Shown piece after piece: positions 43,649 through 56,100 of a DNA stretch of 64,000 bases. This DNA is from Endothia cerciana (taxonomy: Eukaryota; Ascomycota; Sordariomycetes; Diaporthales; Cryphonectriaceae). Location of the stretch: positions 434,001 through 498,000 of the forward strand of contig JALRMH010000004.1 of the NCBI GenBank assembly GCA_026119935.1. Reading direction: 5' to 3'. The notes under the pieces are model-generated. The model ran no database searches and was not told the origin of the DNA. It was given only the letters and a program-made list of their open reading frames with translations. Position 1 is the stretch's first letter; every line of letters starts with the position of its first letter. The position numbers were made by a program, and so were the translations under genes.

Positions 43649-46600
43649 CTACAGCTCCCTTAGATGCGACCCCCTAGGCCCAAACAGACTCCCTCCCAGC
43701 CCGCCACCGTTCCCGTTACCACCCCCACCAGCCCCTCCGTTGTCGCCGACGGGGCTCGTGTTCCGGCTGCTCATCTGCCTGACCCTCGGGGACCGCGGCA
43801 CACTGCTCCCGCGCGTCTCGCGACCGCCAAACCGCGCCTTGTGCTGCCGCAGCTCCTCGCTCTTGCGGTCGATCTCCCGCTCGCAGTTCAGACGCTGCTC
43901 CCTCTCCCGCTCGTACATATGGCGCAGTCCCGCATCCATCCGTTCCGCGTTGATCCGGCGGATCTCGACCACATTTGCGTCGGCGCGCGTCTCGAGGTCC
44001 TTGATCTGGAGCTTGAGCCCGGCGTTCTCCTGCCCCAGGGCTGCGGCCTTGTCCGAGGCGTCTTGGTAGCGGTCTCGCGCGAAGTCGAGGTCCTTGCGGA
44101 TGACTGTGATCTGGCGCTCGACATTGGCGGTTGTCTCTTGTGCCTTCTTTAGGTCGACCTCACGCCGGGCTGCCGTGGCAAGGTCCGGATTGTCAGATTT
44201 GGTGAGTTCCTGAAGTCGAACTTCAAGCTGCTGCTTGTCCTCGGTGAGCCTGGCGCACTTGGACTCGCTGCGCTCGAGCTCCTTCTGGACCTTTTCCTTT
44301 TCCTTGATCGCTTGGTTGCGCTGGACCTCGAACTTGCCGCGGTCGCCGACAGCTTCGTAATATTTGGGATGGAACTTTCGGATGGTCTTGATGTGGCTCT
44401 TTATCTCCTCGCCTTTCTTGTCCAAACCGGCCTGTAGATCCTTAACCTGCGGGAGGCGTCAGTAATCCCAACGTGATGCAGTATTCGCTATACTTACAAG
44501 GCCGATAAGATCCTCAAGCTTCTCGAGCGAAACTTGAGCCATGCCACCATCCACTCGAACATTATTGCCGAAGCGGGCCCTCAGCTCCTCGCTCAGCTGC
44601 ACATTATCGGGCGGGGTGTCGATGCGAGCCCGCTTGGACTTCTCAGCTACCTCCACCGAATCCTGACGTCCGCGTTTTAGACTCCCGGACGGAGGCAGCT
44701 GGTCTCGTGCGTTCCTGTAGATATCGAAGATGAATTCAGGGATGTGCTGGTGTTCCCAGGTGTCCCACCTAAGGCCTGGGGGACGGAACCCAGTCTCATC
44801 CACCATGTACTGAACTAATTCATCGGCAACTTCGTGGGGTAATGGTACACGCTCGAATGCTGCCTCTTCGTCTGCGTGATTGGCCAACGCGACAATGCAT
44901 TTCACCTGAGCGAACCTTCTCTCCAGAGGATCCATGGCCGGAGACAGGCGTCGATTGATATGCTCGAGCGAGTATACCTCAACTAGGGAGAAGATCACAG
45001 GCGTCTGGTCGTTCAGCTGGATGGTCTTATACGGCTGGAGTGCACCGGACGTCTCTGCGGTTTCGTCATAGGAGATCACAATGTTCTCGGTAAGACGTGG
45101 TGGTTGGGTTGGTTGAGATGTGTCGGCCAGAACGATCTTACATGCCGAGCCTTGTTCAGATGATGGCGGCAACCAGCCTTGTTGTTGTACACGGCGATAT
45201 GTGAAACCGCCCTGGCTCACAATGGCCTCCACCTTCTCTATGGCCGGGCCGCCGGCAGCGAGGATGACGATTTCCACATTGACGTCCCGCAGTCTATCGA
45301 GGAATTCGTAGATGAACGCGAGTTTGCTCGTGGTGTCACGAGCATATCTCATCCATTCTTCCTGTGAAAGGCTGAGGAGATCGTGGTGGTATGGTGGGAG
45401 ATTGCTCATCTCGCTCAGGGATTGAAGCATCGCATCGATCTTCACGGTCACTTTACTGTCTGGGGAGCGCGGGTTATTCTGCGAGAAGGTAGTCTTGAAG
45501 GCTTCCATTTCCTGACGATAGGATCTGAGGATGTTCAGCGTCTCGACCCGAGCCCTTGCTGGAGGCGGCAATGCAATGATGTACTCGTTGGCTGCAGTAT
45601 CCTCGGTAGCAAGAATTCCACATCGGTGTTCATTCCGCATCACTGTGTCGGGAGCTTTTGGCTCTGCTGCAGGGTCGACGATCAGCATTCCGGAGTTTTC
45701 TTGAAGCGATGCTTCCAGAAGTGCATCTGATCCTGTTGCTGCGAGTAACGCAGACGGAGAAATTGTGGCGAGCATGTCGTCGTTATTTCGAGCGCTTGGC
45801 TCAAGCCCATGATTTAAAGTTGCTGTTGCAAAAGCCATATCAACATCGGCAGCAGGGTTGATCACACCTGGTTCTGGTGTGGTAGTCGCCAGGGGTGCCA
45901 CATTCGACTCGGCCGCTGATGCAGAGCTCTGCTGAGGGTCTAATGGGTCAGGAAAGAGAGCAGCTCCGGGAACATGACCCCATGATGCTGCTGCCTCTTC
46001 AACGGCTTGTGGCGGTGCGTGCTCCGGGTTCTCGATATTGTCCAGCTCAACAGTGCTAACGATGTCGGATGGCGAGGTGGGTGCTGGAGGCCCGTCCCGA
46101 GTTCGGTCTTCTCCGCCGCTGTTACCAGCAGCATCAATCGGAAACTCAAGAGAATCCCTCATGTTTGCTGGAATGGAAAACTGCGCTTGAATCTCTCGGA
46201 GCGCCTCCACCGCCGCGCGTTCCGATGCGGCAGGCTGCGAATCGTCCATCATTGGAGATCCTGGTCCTGAGGATGCTGGGATAGTGTATTGGTCGATCCA
46301 GTATTCTGCACGATACTCATCAATCAATAATCCGGATCACGCGAAGAGTTTGCGTGAGACAGACCCTTACACTTACAGGCCGACGTAGTACAGCAGTTGA
46401 TTCGCGAGTGCTATGCAACACAGGTTGTTCGGGAGCTCCCGATTGATGTTCTGACTGGCCTGAATTCCTTTGGCTTGTATCCGGGACGACCTCGTAGTCC
46501 TCGGAAGCAGAGAAAAATTCAGCGTCGCTTTGTGTCAGAAACTGGGACACCTGGTCTGGCAACGGCGAAATCTTCTGGGCAAATTGCTGCGAGTCGTCCA

Positions 46601-47837
46601 GAGGTGTATCCCGGGCTGGCGAGCCAAGTTGCTGAGACTCGACTGTTACAGTGACCACGAGGAGTTCTTGAGACTCTATTCCAGACTTAGCCGATAGACT
46701 GAACTCGCCGGGTTCAAGCTCAGGCTGCGTTAAGAACCCTTGAGATGTGTTCCTGGAGGATAGGTGCCGGCCTGAGGCCTGAGAGTCCGAGTTGGACCGG
46801 GGCGGAAGGGCAGCAGGGTGTTCTTGCGAGAGAAGCTGGCGCTCAGCATGGAAGGAGATGGAGGCGTGCTCAAATGACACTTGATTGAGATCAGGCTGGC
46901 GAGATGGTATCGAGAACCCTGACGAGTTGTTAAGACTGGCTTTGTAGCTTTCGCCCTCACTTTGTTGGAGTGGCTCAGCAGTACAAGGCACTTCAATGGG
47001 ATTCTGGCTAAAACCCGTGGAAAAGCCTTGTGAAAAGTCCTGTGAGTCAGGGATGGTAGTCTGGCTGAAGCGTGATCTAGTGTCGATAGCTGTTGGGGCC
47101 TGTTGAGATAGATACGAGCCAACCACGACAGGTTGCGAATCAGCAGTGGTAACGTCCTGGACTGGCTGCGAAGACACGATATGGAATTGTGGTGGGGGGA
47201 GGTCGTGCTCAGAATCCGAATAGGGAAAGTGAGAGAGTTCGGAGGAAGGAATGGCGAGGACGTCAGCGGTGTCGAAGTCAGGCCTGGCCCTGAGGAAGTC
47301 GGACTTTGACTGAAGCTCAACGTAGATGGCACCAGGTGGGGGGCTGCTGAATACCGCCTCTGAGACCTGATCCTGAGTCGGCTTTGAACCTGAGGTGAGA
47401 CCAAGCAGAAGTCGACGTTGCTTCTCCCACTCCCAGTTGTCCACTGCCACCTCGTTGACGTTTCCCTCAGGCTCCTGTCAGGCGGGTTAGCACTGCACGA
47501 ACATTCAGGTCCGGATCAGATAGGAAAGTATCTTGATGAGTCTCACCCAGGTAGGCTCAAAAGTCTCCCCAGTGCTAGGATTATCTGCCCAGTCGATTTT
47601 ATAATAGCGCTGGCCGCCTACGAACTTCTCGTCGATGATATCCTTGATGGCGAAGACGTCGTCTTGGAGAGTCTCATTGCGCAGCCTTCGTCTCTTCGTC
47701 CTGGTAGGTGCGGGAGATGGTGACCTGGGCTTCTTACGAGTGCGGCCTCGTCGTGGACTCTTGGTTGAGGTGGTGTTGGCGGTGCTCTTTCCTGTCGCTC
47801 GTGACGATGTCCTGGTCCTGCGCCCGGGGCTGCTCAT
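43649..47837 (-). CDS. Chromodomain protein with HDA2/3-like and coiled-coil region
   Basis: Exons (minus): 47837-47547, 47474-46377, 46315-44498, 44446-43649 (4005 nt, 1334 aa). A basic NLS-like N-terminus (RRGRTRKKPRS, TKRRRLR) precedes a chromodomain at about 60-115 (DVFAIKDIIDEKFVGGQRYY, then WADNPSTGETFEPTWEPEGN) with its aromatic residues. A long Ser/Gln-rich disordered stretch follows. Residues of about 720-1010 have the SNF2-like helical/sheet pattern of HDA complex subunits 2/3 (YHHDLLSLSQEEWMRYARDT, then KLAFIYEFLDRLRDVNVEIV). The C-terminus is a long coiled coil (VQKELERSESKCARLTEDK) and a Gly-rich tail. This is the architecture expected of a heterochromatin histone-deacetylase co-factor, like Neurospora CDP-2; I infer that name, so no symbol is given. 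The acceptor of exon 3 (GATGAG) is forced by frame and is the weakest join. The reading frame begins at a GTG two codons upstream, but ATG 47837 is the first proper start. Confidence 0.82.
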
Positions 47838-49577
47838 TGACACCTAGTCAACTTTGGCGCAACCCATGCTCAGCTTACACGTCGCGTGGAAAGGGAAGCG
47901 TTTACAACCGTGCTCGTCTCTGAACTGGGACAGTGTGCTACCTGGACAACGGGCTAGTTGGGTGGCATCTGGAAACGCGGCTGTGGCGGCTGGCCGTGAA
48001 GTGCGATGTGGTGACGGACAAGGTGAAGTGCAGGTGAGTGAAGTCGGAAGCAGGCAGCGACAGTGAGTCCGACAGGGGTCACGCAAGGCTGGTCCCGACT
48101 GCCCAATGCGGCATGCCATTTGCATCGCTGCTCCTGTCCGCTCCTCACTCGTAGGGCAGAAGCTCATATATTCTAAGTCACCTTGGACTTTGAGCCTTGA
48201 GAATCTCACCATGTCATATCCAACAATCCTCCATAGTAATCCATATTGTTGATTCACATGAAACTCACAGGCCATCTCACGATGTGGTGACGGACCACCC
48301 ACGCCGATCATGAGGGAAGATGCGATTGCAACTTGTCTCAGCTTCGCAGGGCGATCACGTGTAGTGTGCCCCTGTCATTGAGCCAATCTCGAACCGGACT
48401 TTCAAAGCCGTCCTGCAACAGCCACTGAGCCTCTACCAACATCACGTCCTCGACCCCATTTTGAGATTTATGCTTTTCTATTTTGACCTGTCGAGACTTC
48501 TGGTTGACAGTGTGTCGTCTGCCAAGAACCTAAGAATGCCTTGCCGTAGACTTGGAGTCTGAGATGGCGATTCCGCATCAGGGTCTACGCTGTCCATAGC
48601 CCAGTTGCAATGGGCGTCCACGAGACAAAGCAACACCACTGGGTCAGGTATCGACAACCCCCATTTGAGACCATGCTTTGAGGATTTATACCCAGCACAC
48701 ACCTCGTGGACGATCATTCGCCGTGCTCGAGAATCCAACTCGCTCTCCTGATTCGCCTAGGAACCTGGAAGTAACGCGGTGCGATACTGTCGTTCACCTA
48801 ATCGCAAACGCCTTGGACATCTTGGCCGGAGTTCGCCTCACCGTTGCAAATGTCTCCATTCAATCTGTCTTCAAGATAGAGACTTCAAGGATGACCATAA
48901 TGTCAAGGCCAACGTGTAGGTGGTAAGTTATTTCGGTAAGATGAACCCTCGTCTCTTATTCGTTTGTTGCCTTTGTGGTTGGCTTCTTACACTTCTGTCC
49001 CGAACCCAGCAAGGGTTAGAGGGTCTTGAAGAAAGGCATGCTTTTGTACTCGATTATTTTCTGATCGCGCCCTCCCTCCCTTTAATCTTAGACTTAAGAG
49101 TACGCATTTGATCACCCAGCGGTGTGAGTTGCCATGTTTGGCACGCTGTCCCGGGATCATTTCATTGTACAGGGCGGATGGATCGGCTATCTTCTGCAGG
49201 CCCGCCTGCTACGCTTGCCTCCTCGTGCTAAGCCCAATGGTTCGTGCACGTTTTTGCCGGCCAGAGAGGCCGGGTCACACAGCATATCATGACCGAACCC
49301 ACCCCTCACCGACCCTGGACATTCCGGGTCTGGCTATCTGGATGGCTTCAGATTATGCCGGCTCGTAGCGTGGGATCGTCGGTGGACATGCATCGCTAGT
49401 TAGGCGTGCGTATTTACGTCGGCCAAGCATGAGGCTCAAATACTTCTAAAGGTCCGGGCTCCCGCCTCCTGTCTGTTCATCCTGCCGCCCATATTGCTCT
49501 TCCAGGCCACTCCGACGACTCTGGGTGCTCACTCTTCACCGAGGTGATAGGCGAGGGCAGATTCACACCAGCAGTCC
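47838..49577. promoter_or_regulatory. Divergent intergenic region, chromodomain gene and phosphodiesterase
   Basis: 1.7 kb with no supported gene. It must hold both promoters. Frames of 60-155 codons here lack recognisable features; the minus-strand one at 48478-48738 is the most protein-like but has no family match. Confidence 0.5.
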
Positions 49578-51707
49578 ATGATGAAGGCTCAGGTTCCTCT
49601 CCTGGCCTCGGCTGGTGTTGTCTCTGCGGTCAATGCCAGCCTGCCAGGAGCTAGCCTCTATGTCGTTCCCAGCGCATTCCCTACGACTGTCTACTCGTCC
49701 TACTACGTCAAGCCGGGACCGACACGGGAGCCCCAACCCGCCATCTTTGACCCGGTGCTGAACATCACCTTTCCTCTGAACCTGACGGACCCGTCTACCA
49801 TTCCCACGACAGATCCGGACCCGGTCCTCTATCCCGAGGCTGCAGCCAACCTCACAGAGGCCGCTGCCCAAGCCGTGATCTCCACTTCCATTGCTCAGAT
49901 CATGGACATCATCCATGCGAACAACACCGCCCTGGCCGATAGCTGCTCCAAGTGTGTCGCCGCCCTGTCGGTTGGCCAGATGGTTGCGAAGCTGGTCCCA
50001 TCCTACCTGCCAGATGCCATGGTCCAACTCTGCCAGGCCACAGGCTTCAGCTCAAACTCGACCTGCCAATCGACCTATGAAGCCAGCTCCTTCGGAGCCG
50101 TGTGGACGCAGGTTCTGGCCAAGGCTGATGTTGCAGGTCTGGATGGCCGGTACATCTGCTCGTCGCTCAGCACCAACTTTTGTAGTGCGCCGCCGGTCAT
50201 CCCCGCGGTGGCGACATTTCCCAAGGAGAAGCCGGCTGATGTGAGCTTGCCTGCGAGGAGCGGAAAGAGGGTCAAGGTCTTTCATCTCTCCGATATGCAC
50301 CTGGGTAAGTTGCGACTGCCTGATGTTTGGCTGGAGTATCTATCCTGACCCCGGTCTCCAGATCCCAGATATGAGTATGGAACGGAGGCCAACTGTACAG
50401 GCAGTCCTTGCTGCAGACCTAGCACTGCTTCATCAGATGGAAGCCTGCCTACCGTTGAACTCGCGGCTCCTCTGTATGGATACTACAAGTGCGACTCGCC
50501 ATACTACCTGGCGCTGGCTGCTGTCCAGTCCATCGGCCCCTTGACAGGGACTTCTCTGGGTGATCCTCCGGCGATGACCCTCTATACAGGAGACATAGTA
50601 ACCCACGTCCCGTCCCAAGGCCAACTCTCGCACGCCTTCGTCGAAGATGTCGAGGCTTCCGTCTTGCAGATGTTCAAGGCCTATATCGGCGGCCCGATTT
50701 TTGCTGCACTCGGCAATCACGACACCAGCCCGGAGAACAACGACGCGCCGCACGCCATGGACGACGACGACGGGCCCCTTGGTGAACAGTTCTCTTGGAA
50801 CTACGAGCATGTCTCGCAACTCTGGGAACACTATGGCTGGATCAACAGCTCGACCCAGGCCGAAGCGGCTCTGCACTACGGCGCATATGCCGTGACGCAT
50901 CCCCTCGGCGTGCGCATCATAACGCTCAACACCGACTTCTACTACAAATCCAACTACTTCGCCTTCCTGCAGACTGCCGACCCCGACTACAGCGGTATCT
51001 TCAGCTTTCTCATCGATGAGCTCCAGAGGGCCGAGGACGCGGGGCAGCGCGCGTACGTGATGGGCCATGTCCTCACGGGCTGGGACGGGTCCAACCCAAT
51101 GCCCAACGGGGCCGACTACTTCTACCAGATCGCCGAGCGGTACTCGCCGCATGTGATCGCGGGGGTGTTCTTCGGCCACACGCACGAGGACCAGGCTTTT
51201 GTGTATTACAACAACAACGGCACGAACCAGACCGCCGAGAATGCCATCAACAATGCCTGGGTGGGACCCTCGCTGACGCCACTGACAAATCTGAACTCCG
51301 GGTACCGGATGTACGAGGTGGACACCGGCAGCTTCGAGGTGATGGAGGCGTATACGTTCTACAGCGACGTGAACAGCTTCTCGAGCCTTGATGGCTCCGG
51401 CCCCGCGTGGGAGTTTGAGTACTCGACCCGCGCCGTGTACGGGGAGGCTGCAGGGTGGGGGGCGGAGGACCCGCTGAACGGGACATTCTGGCATCGGGTG
51501 ACCGAGGCCATGGGGGCCAACCGGACGCTGGTGGAACTGCAGAATAAGTTCCAGGGGAAGAGCAGTGTGATGAGTCCGAACTGCACAAACCAGGCATGCC
51601 AGGACGCGAGGGTCTGTTATATGAGGAGTGGCAGTGTGGGACTGGGGCGGCAATGTCCCCAGGGGTTTGCGAGCGTGCAGAGTGCTTTCACCGGGGTGAA
51701 CTACTAG
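49578..51707 (+). CDS. Secreted acid-sphingomyelinase-like phosphodiesterase, two exons
   Basis: Exons 49578-50304 and 50362-51707 (2073 nt, 690 aa). A signal peptide (MMKAQVPLLASAGVVSAVNA) is followed by a Cys-rich saposin-B-like domain at about 105-200 (DSCSKCVAAL, LCQATGF, ICSSLSTNFC). The calcineurin-like metallophosphoesterase domain has its metal motifs in order: D-x-H in LSDMHL (the exon junction falls just after), YTGDIVTH, GNHDTSP, VMGHVLTG and FFGHTHED. Many N-glycosylation sites are present. The ordering matches acid sphingomyelinase and its secreted relatives; the substrate (sphingomyelin, other phosphodiester lipid or nucleotide) cannot be told. The tail is Cys-containing, with a conserved block (SVMSPNCTNQACQDARV). 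Confidence 0.93.
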
Positions 51708-53120
51708 GGAAAAGGGCATGGAAGATAATTAGATGCGGAAGGGACTAGAGCATTCGGGTATTTTACGAGTAAGAGACCCTCCTTCAAATCATCGTAGAGT
51801 TGTTGGTGTTTCCTCAATGACTCCAGGACACTCGAGGTACAGCTGGCCGGTTGTCTCGTACAATACTGCTCCCAAGAGGAGGAGGACTGGTGAGGGAGCG
51901 AAATACCTGGAGTCGGCAGGTTCATTGTTTCATCTACCACAGCTAGGCGTGAGGTGTCAAGCGAGACTAAGGCAGATGGTTGCTTCTGAACGTCGAGAAG
52001 CACGTTGTGACGCAGCAAGGTGCTTACCTATCAGCCGAGGTGGGTTGAGCAGGTCACACTGCCAGGCGTGGCAGGCTCCAGCACCCCCAGCAGATTAAGG
52101 TGCAGCAGCCACCCGACCACCCACCTCAGTCGGACTCCCCGCCGTCTGCACCTTTTCCTCCAGCCCTCGTTGTGACCTCTGCACTTTCACCCTGATAAGT
52201 GATCGGTCAGTACGGTGGCTGGTATTAGTCCCTTCTTTATTTTATATGGTTATGACATCTATGAATGGAACCAAATGACCCACAATGGGCCTGCCCGTCC
52301 TGCTGCAGGTTGGGAACTGAGTTGTCGCCGTCTGCTGTGAGCGAGACATGCACCGAGGCAAAGAGGCAGGACTTCAGCATGGTCGGGAAACAGGTAAGCT
52401 ACCCTTCCCCAGCCTGGAATTCCGTGGCCTTCCGTCTGCACCAAAAGACTGCTGGGAGTTGGAGAGATATATTAGTGTATTTCTTGTTCTATTCCAGCCC
52501 ATGAAAGGTCTGGCTAGTGAGCTCGGATGCCAGTCCATGTTCCGCGTGGGTCTGGTGAGCCAAGTGGGGCAGAAACTGGGATCGCCGCTGTAGGGGCGCG
52601 GCTCGTCTTTCGACTACAGTGCTTGCCAAAACGCCCACGACAGGTCGGGCTGCCAACCTGACTGACAGCCTACCTTCAAGAGGCCCCCGCGACCACCGCT
52701 CCTCCCGCCCGCAATCCAAGGTCCTACAGTGGGAAGCTCGGCAGTCGAAAAGACGGACCCTCCCGAAGAATCATTCTCGTGGGTCTTCCCGATGAGGAAA
52801 CCCGCTTTCGAAGGCCGAGTGACTGATGGTGCACGACGGCAGACCACATCTTCCCAACGGCCGCGGCCACCGCGGTCCGCCGACGATACGCTCGACAGAC
52901 GGCCACATCGCTACGCCGCGGGAGTCCAGGGATACATGGTAGCTCTCCCAGCTCGTCCAGATATATCACAGCGACGGCGTCTCACTGAGTCTGTGACAGG
53001 GACCCGCTCACGAGGTACCGGTCCGGCAGGAATTCGTTCCCTGACTATGGGTACGTGCCACTGCTTTTCATCTTGAGGGTCGATTGCTGAGGCGATAACA
53101 GGAGTCCACAAGGGAGCACG
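51708..53120. promoter_or_regulatory. Intergenic, ULP2-type gene promoter region
   Basis: 1.4 kb with no supported gene. A minus-strand frame at 51704-52018 overlaps the phosphodiesterase 3' flank and shows no family features. A possible leader intron of the downstream gene lies at 53048-53100 (GTACGT donor, AACAG acceptor). Confidence 0.5.
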
Positions 53121-56100
53121 ATGTCAAGGTTGAAGAGGTTCGGGGTGAGTTTCCGGCAGCTAGTCACAGCCACATCACCCTGCGCTGACAAGTCGGGGCT
53201 ACATTGGACAGTTCCAATTCGGAAACTGGCTGGACACAACCCCTTCTGCTCAACCAGACCAGCAGCCGCTGGCTAAACGTCCCAGTGAGCCTCTCCCTCC
53301 GAGGCCCTCGAAGCGACCCCGAAACGATGACAACGGAGAACAAGAGGGTGTGTCTGTAGGCGGCAGTTCTGTTGCTACCCATGGGCCGCGGTCGCCAAGG
53401 AGTCCTGCGCAACACAGGAGTACCGGCCGTGGAAGTCAGAGCGCGCAGTCCAGTGGCGACAGGGAAGCAAGAGGAGTCGAGGTCATCGAATACCGTGCTG
53501 CGTCGAGGCAGATCCCCGTGGGCGGCAGACGATCGAGGCACAAGAAGGACCCGGCGAATATGGTGAAGGGTCACACAAGTCAGGATCGAGGCAACGCAAA
53601 TCCTCAGAGGACAGGTCCAGCGCCTCCATTCAAGAGACGGCTGTTTTCAAAGCACGAGGTTCCAGGCGACCACATCGAGGACGAGGCGGAACCTATGGCC
53701 GAGAAATCACGAGGAGCCAATCAGCGAACCGCTCCAAAATTTTTGAGAGGAGGCGAGTATCTTGCGTCCAGGTTAATTCCATTGCCCCATAACGACGGAT
53801 CTGCCGATGAGGACGACGAGGACGACGAGGACGACGAGGACGACGAGGACGACGAGGACGACGAGGACGACGAGGACGACGAGGACCCCATCGCACAGTT
53901 GCCATCGGCAAGAGGGCGCGAAGTTGCGGCAAAGGGATCGAACGTGCATCCAGTCAGCCAGACAAATGGTTCCAAACGTTCATCTGGTAACCCAGACGAG
54001 CTTCAAGGCTGGCACGCAGCCAAGCGGCGCTCCCAGCCTTCCAATGGAGCTGATATCCCAAAGACGAGGTTCCTGTCCACAGGAATGGCAGGCACGAAGG
54101 GCTGCAGCCATCCCCTGCGCGTGGAACGCGCTGTTTGCAAGCCAAACTTACTTTACCCAGCTGCGCACGGCATGCCTGAGCACGCTTCAGGCGCGACTAA
54201 TGAGACTTGTTACTTGCTCGAGGTTGCAGACAGTCCCAGGGTCTTCCAGGCCACAGATCGCCGTGGTGTCGTCCTAGGCGAGCTTGACTGGATCCTGCCA
54301 AACCTTTCGAAGGTTTCCAAAATCTCACACAACAATAGCTTGCCCTTCGTCAGATTAACGAAATCTCTTGACTACACGACAGAATTTCGGACCGGAGCCT
54401 CGCTGATCCTTGAATTTGGAAGCATTGAAGAAGCAAGGCGTTACGTCCACATCTGCCTACGTGCCAACAGTCTTATTCAGCACGACAACCTGTATGAGTG
54501 AGTTCGCCAGACCTGCATACTCGTTCCATATCATCAGTTTGCTTACTTCCTATAGTCAAACCCTGCGTATCCTTGTCGACAGAACCATAAGGACTGTCCA
54601 GGACAGGAACAAGAAGTACCCTTCACCTGCGCCTGCTGACATACAGGTTCTGGAACACGAGCAGGCCAGTTCAAACCTCTCGACAGGAGTCAACGCCAGA
54701 TCGGATGTGCCACACGCCTCGACATTTGATCATTATGCTCAGGCAAAAGCGCTTCGGACTCGAATGAGGGCTGATGACGCTTGGGGGAATGGCGCGGTAG
54801 CCTCGGAGATGACATCGAAGACGTTGACGCCCAAGACGCCTACCGAAGAGAGCCAGCTTCGAGGTTTGATGGCATACAACGAAAGTAAAGATGATGAGGT
54901 CAAAGAGCAGCGCTCGGCAAGACATCGGGAAAGTCCATCGCGCGTAAGTGGCCGAGAGATCATGTCTCAACCCCAGAGGAGTTTGAGATCTTCGGGGTCC
55001 AAAGCACGCAGTCCAAGTCCCACGTATGAGAGATGGACAGAGAAGAACCCCAACTGGGAGATGGACCGCAATTACAAGGTCCCACTCATTTACGAGCGGA
55101 CGACCATCAATGCGACAGACATTGAGAGGTTGGACGAGGGTCAGTTCTTAAATGATGAGATCATCAGCTTCTACGCCAGGTATCTGCACAAGCGGCTGGA
55201 AGGGAGAGACGAGCAGATGGCAAAGCAAGTCTACATTTTCAACTCGTTCTTCTGGGAGAATTTGAAGGCGAAGGGCTACGACGGCGTCAAGACTTGGACC
55301 GCCAAAATTGACCTTCTCTCGTTCGACTACATCGTCGTACCCATCAACCAAAGTGCGCATTGGTATCTTGCCGTTATTTGCAACCCAGGCGGTCTGCTGC
55401 CACAAGAAGACAACGGACCAGATGAGCAAGAATCACTTGCGACGGAGCCACAAGCCGCTGCTGATATCCCTGTGGACGTCGACGCTGGGGCTGACGCAAA
55501 GGCGGCAGCAGTCACGTCTGACATCTGTCATGCGTCAATCGCGGGCCAGGTCGACGGCTCGACAACTTTAGACGTCGAGGAGCTTAAGAAAGTACCGAGC
55601 GGAAAGATGTCCAAGGCTTCCAAGAAGGGTCCAGGCCCTAGGAAATACAATCCGAAGGACCCACGAGTCATCACACTCGACTCACTTGACGGAAACCATT
55701 CTGGCGTGTCAACTACGCTCAAACTCTACCTCAAGGAGGAGATCAAGCACAGAAAGGGGTGGGATATCGAGGTCCCATCGCTATTTGGAATGACGCCTAA
55801 AGACATTCCTTTTCAAAACAACTTCACAGACTGTGGAGTTTATCTGCTGGGGTACCTGGAGGAATTCATGAAGGACCCCCGCGAGTTTACCAAGAGGATT
55901 CTCCAGCACGAGCCACGGGACTGGAATGTCGACGCGCCGGCCTTGAGAAACAAGATTCGTGACCTCATCTTTGAACTGCAAAAGGCCTATCAGGAAGAGC
56001 ATATGCGCAGGAAGCGGGAGAAGAAGCTCCTCGCAGATCAAAGACAGACCAAGTCGCAGGCTCATGCGGCCGGGGCGAAGTCGTCTTCGAGTGTTCCCGG

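Noticed and set aside
48478..48738. 86-codon minus-strand frame in the chromodomain/phosphodiesterase spacer
   Set aside because: No family features and no adjoining exons with splice sites.
50433..51719. 428-codon minus-strand frame antisense to the phosphodiesterase
   Set aside because: Shadow of the sense gene; His/Val/Arg-rich composition is typical of a complementary frame.
51704..52018. 104-codon minus-strand frame downstream of the phosphodiesterase
   Set aside because: Overlaps the 3' flank of the plus-strand gene and shows no conserved-looking motif.
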